From: Fidelibacterota bacterium
GTDB taxonomy: Bacteria > Fidelibacterota > Marinisomatia > Marinisomatales > UBA8229
Reading direction: 5' to 3'
Assembly (NCBI GenBank): GCA_003535775.1
Contig: DPYO01000073.1
Coordinates: forward strand, 1-5,045
DNA: 5,045 nt
Under the pieces are notes generated by a model that did not search any database, was not told the DNA's origin, and worked only from the letters and a program-made list of their open reading frames with translations. Below, piece after piece: positions 1 to 5,045 of this stretch. Numbering within the stretch: the stretch's first letter is position 1; each line of letters opens with the position of its first letter. The position numbers and the translations under genes were made by a program.

Positions 1-1180
1 TACAGCCCTGTTTGCATCCACTATAGCTATTACCCAGAATGATATCAAAAAAGTTTTGGCTTATTCAACGGTGAGCCAGCTTGGATTTATGATCATGTCT
101 GTGGGGACAGGTGCATATGTAGCGGCATTCTTCCATCTTGTGACTCATGCTGCTTTCAAGGCAAATCTCTTTTATGGTTCTGGAAGTGTGATTCATGCTA
201 TGCATCATGCTCTTCATAAAAAGAACGATCATGAAACTGACCCGCAGGACATGCGCAACATGGGTGGATTCAAAAGCCGGATGCCAACAACCTACAGGGC
301 TATGTTGGTAAGTACATTGGCGATTGCAGGAGTTCCGTTTTTTTCCGGGTTTCTCTCCAAAGATGTTATCCTTGCCGGCAGTTTATCGTTTGCAAACCAC
401 CATCCTGAACATTTCCTTCTGCCAATCTTTGGATTCAGCGCAGCTTTGTTGACAGCTTTTTATATGTTTCGATTAATGTATATGACATTCCATAATGAAC
501 CTCGAATGCCGGAACTCATTGAGGGAATTCATGAATCCCCAAAGGAAATGACCTTTCCCTTGGTACTGCTTGCCACATTAAGTTTTTTCATTTTTTACAC
601 GCTTCCATATTTCAATCCATTCTCCGACCATGGATGGTTTACCTATGTCATTGAAGCAAAAACTTCCCTTGTTCATGGAGCTCCATCTGCTCATGCTATT
701 GCTGAAGGGATTCACCATAGTCATCTTTCAGCTATGATCATATCAGTGCTAGTGGCCGGACTTGGAATTCTTTTGGCATGGCAAATGTATCTCAAGAAAA
801 AGCTATCTGCGGAGCGTTATGCAAATAAATTTTCCACATTACATCGTTTATCATTAAACAAATTTTATATAGATGAACTATATGCACGGTTTATCTATAC
901 TCCGGTTTTGAAGTTAGCAGATAAAATTGCATTTTTGGATTGGGATCTTTATGATAAATATGTTGTTGATGGGTTTGGAAAATTTACAGAATGGTTCTCA
1001 GATTTAATTGGAAAGATGGATTACGATGGACTTGATCAGGGCATCGTGGATGGGGCAGGACGTTCCGTCCATCGGTTAGGGGATATCTTGAGAAATCTGC
1101 AGACCGGACGGCTTCAAAATTACATTCTATTCGCTCTGTTTGGAGTAATCCTGATTGTGATTGTTCAAACAATGGTTTAG
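1..1180 (+). CDS. nuoL: NADH-quinone oxidoreductase subunit L (NuoL), 5'-truncated by window edge
   Basis: This is the largest antiporter-like subunit of complex I, at the distal end of the membrane arm, where it takes part in proton translocation. The reading frame is open from the first full codon at base 2 (TALFA...TQNDIKKVLAYS) to TAG at 1178-1180. That gives 392 visible residues; NuoL is usually 600-700, so roughly the first 40% lies upstream. In visible numbering, the DIKKVLAYSTVSQLG signature is at 14-28, the TM11 histidines and lysine at H45, H49 and K53, and the TM12 lysine at K120 in GFLSKD. A His-rich loop spans about 65-78. The C-terminal part (about 278-392) has the LNKFYIDELY motif, a long amphipathic stretch matching the lateral helix, then LQTGRLQNY and a last membrane helix. 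That tail separates NuoL from NuoM, NuoN and Mrp antiporter subunits. The frame shows no damage. The TTG at 56 is internal, not the start. Identification is very secure. Confidence 0.97.
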   Translation, partial: TALFASTIAITQNDIKKVLAYSTVSQLGFMIMSVGTGAYVAAFFHLVTHAAFKANLFYGSGSVIHAMHHALHKKNDHETDPQDMRNMGGFKSRMPTTYRAMLVSTLAIAGVPFFSGFLSKDVILAGSLSFANHHPEHFLLPIFGFSAALLTAFYMFRLMYMTFHNEPRMPELIEGIHESPKEMTFPLVLLATLSFFIFYTLPYFNPFSDHGWFTYVIEAKTSLVHGAPSAHAIAEGIHHSHLSAMIISVLVAGLGILLAWQMYLKKKLSAERYANKFSTLHRLSLNKFYIDELYARFIYTPVLKLADKIAFLDWDLYDKYVVDGFGKFTEWFSDLIGKMDYDGLDQGIVDGAGRSVHRLGDILRNLQTGRLQNYILFALFGVILIVIVQTMV

Positions 1181-1200
1181 ACCTTTGAGAAAAAATGTGT

Positions 1201-1206
1201 AAAGGA
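1201..1206 (+). promoter_or_regulatory. Ribosome binding site of nuoM
   Basis: AAAGGA lies in the 32-nt nuoL-nuoM gap, with 6 nt between it and the ATG at 1213. The AGGA core is a good Shine-Dalgarno match at normal spacing and supports that ATG as the start. It contrasts with nuoA and nuoB, which have no such sequence. Confidence 0.65.
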
Positions 1207-1212
1207 TAAAAA

Positions 1213-2763
1213 ATGGTATCAAACATACTTAGTTGGCTCATTTGGCTACCTGTAGCAGGAATGGTAGCTATTCTATTAATTCCGAGGGATAAAGAAGATG
1301 TTATTAAAATTGTAGCGGCGGTAGCCACAGGACTTCAACTGTGGCTGGCGATTATGCTTTGGTTGAATTTCGATTCCGCAACTGGATCTTTCCAGTTTAT
1401 GGAAAATGTTGCATGGATCCCGTCTTTTAATATTTCCTATGCTTTGGGTGTAGATGGATTAAGCCTTCCTATGGTGATGCTTACTCCGTTGCTCTCATTT
1501 TTATGCATTTTTGTAAGTTGGAAAATTGATAGAGGCGTAAAAGGATATTTTGCTTTGTTCCTGCTTCTTGATACGGGAATGATCGGTGTATTTCTGGCTT
1601 TAGATTTCTTCTTATTCTTTGTTTTTTGGGAATTGATGCTTTTGCCCATGTATTTCCTCATTGGTATGTGGGGTGGGCCCCAGCGGGAATACGCCGCTAT
1701 AAAGTTTTTCTTGTACACTTTAGTAGGATCTGTACTCATGCTGATTGCGATTTTAGCACTGTATTTTACATGTGGGAATACATTCAGTATTCCAGAGCTC
1801 ATAGAGGCTGCCCCAAGTGCCCTGGAAGGATCAATTTGGTGGGGTATGAGCGCCATCAAGGTTATTTGGATTCTTCTTTTTGTAGGATTTGCAATAAAAA
1901 TACCGGTGTTCCCATTTCATACCTGGCTGCCCTTGGCGCATGTGGAAGCTCCAACTGCTGTTTCTGTAATCCTTGCTGGTGTCCTATTGAAAATGGGAAT
2001 TTATGGTATTCTTCGAATCAACTATCCCATGCTGCCGGATGCGGTATTCTGGTTTGCTGGTACTTTGGCAGTTCTGGGGTTGATCAATGTGATCTGGGGC
2101 GCTATGTGTGCATTGGCACAAACAGATTTAAAGAAACTGGTTGCGTACTCAAGTATCAATCATATGGGGTTTGCAATGCTGGGAATGGCGGCAGTCATTG
2201 CAGCGTCCGGTCTTCATGGAGAGAATTACATTGCTGCTCAAGCCGGAATCACTGGTGCAGTTTTCCAGATGTTTAACCATGGTACCATTTCAGCCATGTT
2301 GTTTATTCTGGTAGGTGTTATTTATGATCGTGCTCATCATCGTGATATCGACGGGTTTGGTGGATTGGCAAGGCAGATGCCTGTATATGCCGGTGTAGCC
2401 ATGGTAGCTTTTATGGCTGGGCTTGGGCTTCCGGGGCTGTCTGGTTTTATCAGTGAATTCATGTGTTTTATGGGTGCATTCCCTGTTTTCAGGGTGATTG
2501 TGATAATTTCTACCTTGGGAATTGTGTTAAACGCTGCTTATTTCCTGTCCGCCTACAAACGGATATTCTTTGGTGAGTTGAATGAGAAATATTCCGGTCT
2601 GTCTGAAATTGACGGACGTGAACTGTTTACCCTGATTCCTTTGGCAGTAATTACTTTGATTCTGGGAGTGTATCCGGGGCCGTTCCTGAATATGATCAAG
2701 GAGACTATGTCGGTTTTAATTGATCAGGTTGTGCTGATAGGAAACTTCGCTGTTATTCCTTAA
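1213..2763 (+). CDS. nuoM: NADH-quinone oxidoreductase subunit M (NuoM)
   Basis: This is the middle antiporter-like membrane subunit of complex I and forms one of its proton channels. The product is 516 residues, the usual NuoM length, and hydrophobic throughout, consistent with about 14 membrane helices. The expected functional residues are visible: TM5 glutamate E140 in FVFWELMLLP, TM7 lysine K229 in GFAIKIPVFPFHTWLP, K260 in LAGVLLKMG, H317 in AYSSINHMGF, H356 in FNHGTISA, and TM12 glutamate E415 in GFISEFM. A glutamate rather than lysine in TM12, together with HVEAPTA and the YDRAHHRD loop, is typical of NuoM and separates it from NuoL and NuoN. The ATG is chosen because it has a Shine-Dalgarno sequence and gives the family-typical N-terminus. 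It lies 32 nt after nuoL and 18 nt before nuoN, so it is almost surely co-transcribed with both. I see no truncation or missing key residue. Confidence 0.98.
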   Translation: MVSNILSWLIWLPVAGMVAILLIPRDKEDVIKIVAAVATGLQLWLAIMLWLNFDSATGSFQFMENVAWIPSFNISYALGVDGLSLPMVMLTPLLSFLCIFVSWKIDRGVKGYFALFLLLDTGMIGVFLALDFFLFFVFWELMLLPMYFLIGMWGGPQREYAAIKFFLYTLVGSVLMLIAILALYFTCGNTFSIPELIEAAPSALEGSIWWGMSAIKVIWILLFVGFAIKIPVFPFHTWLPLAHVEAPTAVSVILAGVLLKMGIYGILRINYPMLPDAVFWFAGTLAVLGLINVIWGAMCALAQTDLKKLVAYSSINHMGFAMLGMAAVIAASGLHGENYIAAQAGITGAVFQMFNHGTISAMLFILVGVIYDRAHHRDIDGFGGLARQMPVYAGVAMVAFMAGLGLPGLSGFISEFMCFMGAFPVFRVIVIISTLGIVLNAAYFLSAYKRIFFGELNEKYSGLSEIDGRELFTLIPLAVITLILGVYPGPFLNMIKETMSVLIDQVVLIGNFAVIP

Positions 2764-2765
2764 TC

Positions 2766-2771
2766 TGGAGA
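2766..2771 (+). promoter_or_regulatory. Ribosome binding site of nuoN
   Basis: TGGAGA lies in the 18-nt gap after the nuoM stop, with a 10-nt spacer before the ATG at 2782. The GGAG core is a plausible Shine-Dalgarno match, though the spacing is a little long. The site begins 2 nt after the nuoM stop codon, so ribosomes leaving nuoM could also reload here. Confidence 0.5.
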
Positions 2772-2781
2772 ATACACTTTT

Positions 2782-4272
2782 ATGAATAACCTGCAAAGTT
2801 TAAGCTATTACTGGCCGGAGTTCCTTCTTGTAACTACCATTTTAGCTGCTGTTATCTATGATCTTCTAACAAAACCGCCTGAGAGTCAGAGAGTTGGCCT
2901 TTTGGTTTTTGCAGGTTTAGTTTTAACTCTATTCGCAAATTGGTTCACAAGTGCGGAAAGGAACATAACTCTATTTTTAGATTCACTTGCACTGGATCCA
3001 TTCGCTCAGTTTTTTAAAACGATTATAATTTTTTCAACCCTGTTTGTTATTCTTATTAGTCGTAAAAGCGCTGAGTTAAGGATTTACCGAACCGGAGAAT
3101 ATTACACATTAATTGCCATAATGGTCTTTGGCATGTTTCTCATGGTTTCCGCTATCGATCTGATCATGGTATATCTTTCTATTGAAGTTGTCTCTATTTC
3201 ATCCTTCATTTTAGCAGGGTATTTGAAAAAAGATCAGCGCTCCAATGAATCTTCACTGAAATATGTAATCTATGGAGCTTTTTCTTCTGGTTTGATGCTT
3301 TTTGGATTGAGCATCTTATTTGGTCTCACAGGGACCACGAAATTCTTCGAGATACAAAATGTACTCGCTGGGTTGGATGTATCTTCCCATTTTGCTTTGA
3401 TTATAGCTTCGATTTTCATTCTTGCGGGGTTTGGGTATAAAATTTCTGCTGTACCTTTCCATTTTTGGACACCGGATGTGTACGAAGGTGCTCCAACACC
3501 GGTAACAGCATATCTCTCTGTAGCTCCAAAGGCAGCTGGCTTTGCCTTGTTAATTCGTTTTTTTCATGTGCTATTCACTGATGCTGGGTTACTTCTCGAA
3601 TCTGAGAATGTAATTTCCACTATACCCTGGCCACAGGTTTTGGCTGGTATATCGGTAGCGACCATGACCCTTGGCAATCTGGTGGCGATTCAGCAGTCAA
3701 GCGTAAAGAGAATGCTTGCATACTCCAGCATCGCCCATGCGGGCTACATGCTCATGGCGATGCCTATTCTTTCTGGGAACGGAGTTTTTGCAATAATGAT
3801 TTATTTAGTAATGTATCTCTTTATGAACCTTGGTGCCTTTTTTGTTGTAATTGTTGTAAAGAATAAGACTGGGGGAGAGAGCTTTGAAGATTTCCGTGGT
3901 TTAGGATGGGAGATGCCTCTTGTGGGTATTGTAATGGCGTTATTTATGTTTTCTCTAACTGGGATTCCTCCTACTGCAGGATTCATTGGGAAATTTTATA
4001 TCTTTGCTGCGGTGATTAAAGCTGGACCGGCTTTTTACTGGCTCGTATTTGCTGGTGCAGTGAATAGTGTGATCTCTTTGTATTACTATATGCATGTGGT
4101 GAAAGTGATGTTTTTTGAAGGAGAATCAAAAAAGAAACTCTTGTTCCCTTCTGTCCTTGAATCCACTCTGATAATCACTTTAGCTGTTCCCACTCTGCTT
4201 TTAGGAATTTATTGGACACCAATTGCAGAATGGATAACAAATTCTTTGAGATTTTATTACCAGAGTATTTAA
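2782..4272 (+). CDS. nuoN: NADH-quinone oxidoreductase subunit N (NuoN)
   Basis: This is the antiporter-like subunit nearest to the small core membrane subunits of complex I, forming another proton channel. The product is 496 residues, typical for NuoN, and polytopic. Visible key residues are E135 (TM5, YLSIEVVSIS), K220 (TM7, GFGYKISAVPFHFWTPDVYEG), K250 (TM8, SVAPKAAGF), H319 (AYSSIAHAGY) and the TM12 lysine K404 (GFIGKFYIF). The PDVYEGAPTPVTA and SVAPK motifs are diagnostic of NuoN over NuoL or NuoM. The C-terminus is short, with no lateral helix. The start gives the family-typical opening, with a hydrophobic helix beginning about residue 10 (YYWPEFLLV). It follows nuoM by 18 nt and is followed by a 151-nt spacer, so it may be the last gene of a nuo...LMN transcript or run through into nuoA. 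I see no frameshift or lost residue. Confidence 0.98.
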   Translation: MNNLQSLSYYWPEFLLVTTILAAVIYDLLTKPPESQRVGLLVFAGLVLTLFANWFTSAERNITLFLDSLALDPFAQFFKTIIIFSTLFVILISRKSAELRIYRTGEYYTLIAIMVFGMFLMVSAIDLIMVYLSIEVVSISSFILAGYLKKDQRSNESSLKYVIYGAFSSGLMLFGLSILFGLTGTTKFFEIQNVLAGLDVSSHFALIIASIFILAGFGYKISAVPFHFWTPDVYEGAPTPVTAYLSVAPKAAGFALLIRFFHVLFTDAGLLLESENVISTIPWPQVLAGISVATMTLGNLVAIQQSSVKRMLAYSSIAHAGYMLMAMPILSGNGVFAIMIYLVMYLFMNLGAFFVVIVVKNKTGGESFEDFRGLGWEMPLVGIVMALFMFSLTGIPPTAGFIGKFYIFAAVIKAGPAFYWLVFAGAVNSVISLYYYMHVVKVMFFEGESKKKLLFPSVLESTLIITLAVPTLLLGIYWTPIAEWITNSLRFYYQSI

Positions 4273-4423
4273 TTATAAAAAGAAAAATACGAGTTTTGTC
4301 ATTAACTATTTATCACTGTTCAATATTTTTTTTATACTTTGCCTGAAGGTATTGAAGATAGATCAAATTTGGGTTGAAAATTGTAGGTCTGATTCTTAGG
4401 AACAAGTAAATTTAACTCTTATC
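4273..4423 (+). other. AT-rich spacer between nuoN and nuoA
   Basis: This 151-nt gap is the longest non-coding stretch in the window and lies where the gene order jumps from nuoN to nuoA. I see no ORF or RNA gene in it. There is a run of eight T at 4326-4333, but no GC-rich stem ahead of it, so it does not read as a factor-independent terminator. A candidate promoter overlaps the T-run. Downstream lies TTGA-N7-TCAA-N7-TTGA (4352-4377). An AGGA at 4398-4401 is too far from the nuoA ATG, with 22 nt between, to serve as its ribosome binding site. Confidence 0.7.
4310..4338 (+). promoter_or_regulatory. Candidate sigma70-type promoter for nuoA
   Basis: TTATCA (4310-4315, 4 of 6 match to TTGACA) is separated by 17 nt from TATACT (4333-4338, 5 of 6 match to TATAAT). 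This would start RNA near 4345 and leave a leader of about 80 nt before nuoA. An alternative reading is TATACTTTG (4333-4341), close to but one base off the Bacteroidota -7 box TAnnTTTG, with no clear -33 partner at the right distance. In such AT-rich DNA, chance matches are common. Confidence 0.3.
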
Positions 4424-4789
4424 ATGATTGAAAATTACTTACCTATTCTCATTGTTTTTATCCTTGTTTCCGGGTTCGTTTTCGTAAGTCTCATTGTAAC
4501 GCATTTAGTGGGTCCCAAAATATACAACCCAATTAAGATGATGCCCTATGAGTCTGGAGTGGATCAGGTTGGTGAAACAAGAATCCGATTTTCAATCCGG
4601 TTTTTTCTAATTGCTCTCCTTTTCATCATTTTTGACATTGAAATTATTTTTTTATACCCTTGGGCTGTTGTGTTCAAAGATTTTCTTTCTATGGGACCCT
4701 TCATTTTTTTTGAAATGGTTATTTTTCTTGTTATCCTTATTTTTGGTTTTGTATATGCTTGGCGGAATGGGGTTCTAGAATGGGAATAG
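4424..4789 (+). CDS. nuoA: NADH-quinone oxidoreductase subunit A (NuoA)
   Basis: This small membrane subunit of complex I (mitochondrial ND3 family) sits at the joint between the peripheral and membrane arms. Its TM1-TM2 loop lies near the quinone site and moves during catalysis. The product is 121 residues, a normal length, with three membrane helices at about 5-27, 58-83 and 92-112. Diagnostic motifs are PYESGVD (41-47) in the loop, RFSIRFFLIALLFIIFDIE with the conserved TM2 acids D71 and E73, FLYPWA (76-81), E97 in TM3, and the C-terminal LEWE. The ATG at 4424 gives the family-typical N-terminus MIENYLPI, but no Shine-Dalgarno sequence lies within 20 nt upstream. The loop reads GVDQVG where family members usually have Pro after the Asp. 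It follows nuoN by 151 nt and precedes nuoB by 91 nt. Identification is very secure. Confidence 0.97.
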   Translation: MIENYLPILIVFILVSGFVFVSLIVTHLVGPKIYNPIKMMPYESGVDQVGETRIRFSIRFFLIALLFIIFDIEIIFLYPWAVVFKDFLSMGPFIFFEMVIFLVILIFGFVYAWRNGVLEWE

Positions 4790-4801
4790 TTGGAAAAAAA
4801 A

Positions 4802-4814
4802 TTGGAGAATCCAA
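4802..4814 (+). repeat. Small perfect inverted repeat in nuoA-nuoB gap
   Basis: TTGGA-GAA-TCCAA gives a 5-bp stem with a 3-nt loop, 12 nt after the nuoA stop codon. The adjoining CCAA-AGA-TTGG (4811-4821) offers a competing 4-bp hairpin using the same CCAA, and AGCA/TGCT (4827-4830 with 4837-4840) a third. There is no T-run immediately after the first two, so this is not a standard terminator. It could be a weak RNA structure or processing site, or mere chance. Confidence 0.3.
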
Positions 4815-4863
4815 AGATTGGCAAAAAGCAGGGAAATGCTCCGAATATTTGTTTTTGAAACCA

Positions 4864-4869
4864 TATAAT
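4864..4869 (+). promoter_or_regulatory. Candidate -10 element just upstream of nuoB
   Basis: A perfect TATAAT ends 11 nt before the nuoB ATG. If active, transcription would start about 4-6 nt before the ATG, making a nearly leaderless nuoB mRNA, which would fit the lack of a Shine-Dalgarno sequence there. I see no good -35 hexamer 16-19 nt upstream and no extended -10 TG, so it may be a chance match in AT-rich DNA. Confidence 0.22.
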
Positions 4870-4880
4870 TTTTAATAGCC

Positions 4881-5045
4881 ATGATTCAAGATGATATCAA
4901 ATCGAATGTTTTGACTACGACTTTGGAGAGTGCCATAAACTGGGGCAGAAAAAATTCGCTTTGGCCCATGCCCTTTGGTACTGCCTGTTGTGGGATTGAA
5001 TTCATGGCTGTTTTAGCTGCCCGTACAGACTTAGCCCGTTTTGGT
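4881..5045 (+). CDS. nuoB: NADH-quinone oxidoreductase subunit B (NuoB), 3'-truncated by window edge
   Basis: This peripheral-arm subunit of complex I holds the terminal iron-sulfur cluster N2, which passes electrons to quinone, and helps form the quinone pocket. Only the first 55 codons are visible; NuoB is usually about 160-220 residues. The frame is open to the window end. The signature SLWPMPFGTACCGIEFMA lies at residues 26-43, with the adjacent cysteines C36 and C37 supplying two of the four N2 ligands; the other two would lie beyond the window. The start is firm: an in-frame TAA at 4866-4868 lies 12 nt upstream, and the ATG at 4881 is the first usable start after it. No Shine-Dalgarno sequence is present. 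The related small subunits of group 4 hydrogenases share the CCGIE-type motif, but the neighbouring nuoL, nuoM, nuoN and nuoA settle this as complex I. Whether a separate nuoC or a fused nuoBC/nuoBCD follows cannot be seen. Confidence 0.96.
   Translation, partial: MIQDDIKSNVLTTTLESAINWGRKNSLWPMPFGTACCGIEFMAVLAARTDLARFG

Noticed and set aside
984..1328. Minus-strand open frame across the nuoL-nuoM junction
   Set aside because: It lies antisense to the conserved NuoL C-terminus and NuoM N-terminus, has no recognisable motif, and crosses the boundary of two secure genes. It is a shadow frame.
1437..1859. Minus-strand open frame inside nuoM
   Set aside because: It is wholly antisense to conserved nuoM sequence, and its composition looks like an antisense translation of membrane helices, with no family resemblance.
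1626..2276. Second + strand open frame of 216 codons inside nuoM
   Set aside because: It is out of frame with NuoM, is rich in Cys, and gives no known motif. The overlapping NuoM frame carries all family signatures.
3801..3986. Short minus-strand open frame inside nuoN
   Set aside because: It is antisense to the NuoN TM11-TM12 region and shows no independent evidence of coding.
1..4272. Mrp-type Na+/H+ antiporter or membrane-bound hydrogenase operon instead of complex I
   Set aside because: The NuoL C-terminal lateral-helix region, NuoN-specific PDVYEGAPTP and SVAPK motifs, and the adjacent nuoA and nuoB are all specific for NDH-1.
4296..4324. Alternative promoter TTGTCA-N17-TTCAAT before nuoA
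   Set aside because: The -35 match is good (5 of 6), but the -10 lacks the critical A at its second position. The pair at 4310-4338 has the better -10 match.
4326..4333. Run of eight T after nuoN as a terminator
   Set aside because: I could find no stable stem immediately upstream, and the run better fits as spacer sequence overlapping a -10 hexamer.
4564..4824. Minus-strand open frame over nuoA and part of the nuoA-nuoB gap
   Set aside because: It is antisense to NuoA and basic, low-complexity in composition, as expected from A/T-rich antisense reading.
4836..4868. Ten-codon ORF (ATG to TAA) just upstream of nuoB and in its frame
   Set aside because: It is very short, lacks a convincing ribosome binding site at good spacing (only GGG directly before it), and has no motif. 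Its only use is that its TAA fixes the nuoB start.
1..5045. Mobile element, CRISPR, phage, defence or undescribed system
   Set aside because: The coding space is fully explained by five consecutive complex I genes. I saw no transposase, long terminal inverted repeat, tandem repeat array, RNA gene or foreign-looking insert.

Overview
This window is a stretch of one gene cluster for respiratory complex I (NDH-1, proton-pumping NADH:quinone oxidoreductase). Every gene is on the + strand: the 3' two-thirds or so of nuoL, complete nuoM, complete nuoN, complete nuoA, and the first 55 codons of nuoB. The DNA is moderately AT-rich, with very AT-rich intergenic spacers. The proteins are clearly bacterial NDH-1 subunits. 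The extended His-rich loop of NuoL ending in a TDPQDMRNMGG motif, together with weak or absent Shine-Dalgarno sequences, reminds me of the Bacteroidota/Balneolota/Marinimicrobia (FCB) side of the tree. That placement is an impression from motifs and cannot be proven here.

Layout: 1-1180 is nuoL, cut at its 5' end by the window edge. After a 32-nt gap comes nuoM (1213-2763), then an 18-nt gap and nuoN (2782-4272). These three encode the antiporter-like subunits at the distal end of the membrane arm. A 151-nt AT-rich spacer (4273-4423) follows, holding a candidate sigma70-type promoter but no convincing terminator. Then come nuoA (4424-4789), a 91-nt spacer with small inverted repeats and a perfect TATAAT hexamer, and nuoB (4881 to beyond 5045).

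The genes work together: NuoL, NuoM and NuoN each carry the charged residues (TM5 Glu, TM7 Lys, central Lys/His, TM12 Lys or Glu) expected of a proton-translocating channel. NuoL also keeps the C-terminal lateral-helix region and the last membrane helix that tie the arm together. NuoA sits at the junction of the membrane arm and the quinone site. NuoB carries cysteines for the terminal Fe-S cluster N2. All key residues visible are intact, so the enzyme looks functional.

The main departure from the textbook is gene order: nuoA-nuoB lies downstream of nuoL-M-N rather than heading the operon, with a longer spacer at the junction. I found no mobile element, CRISPR array, tRNA, rRNA or undescribed system; the findings below are modest.
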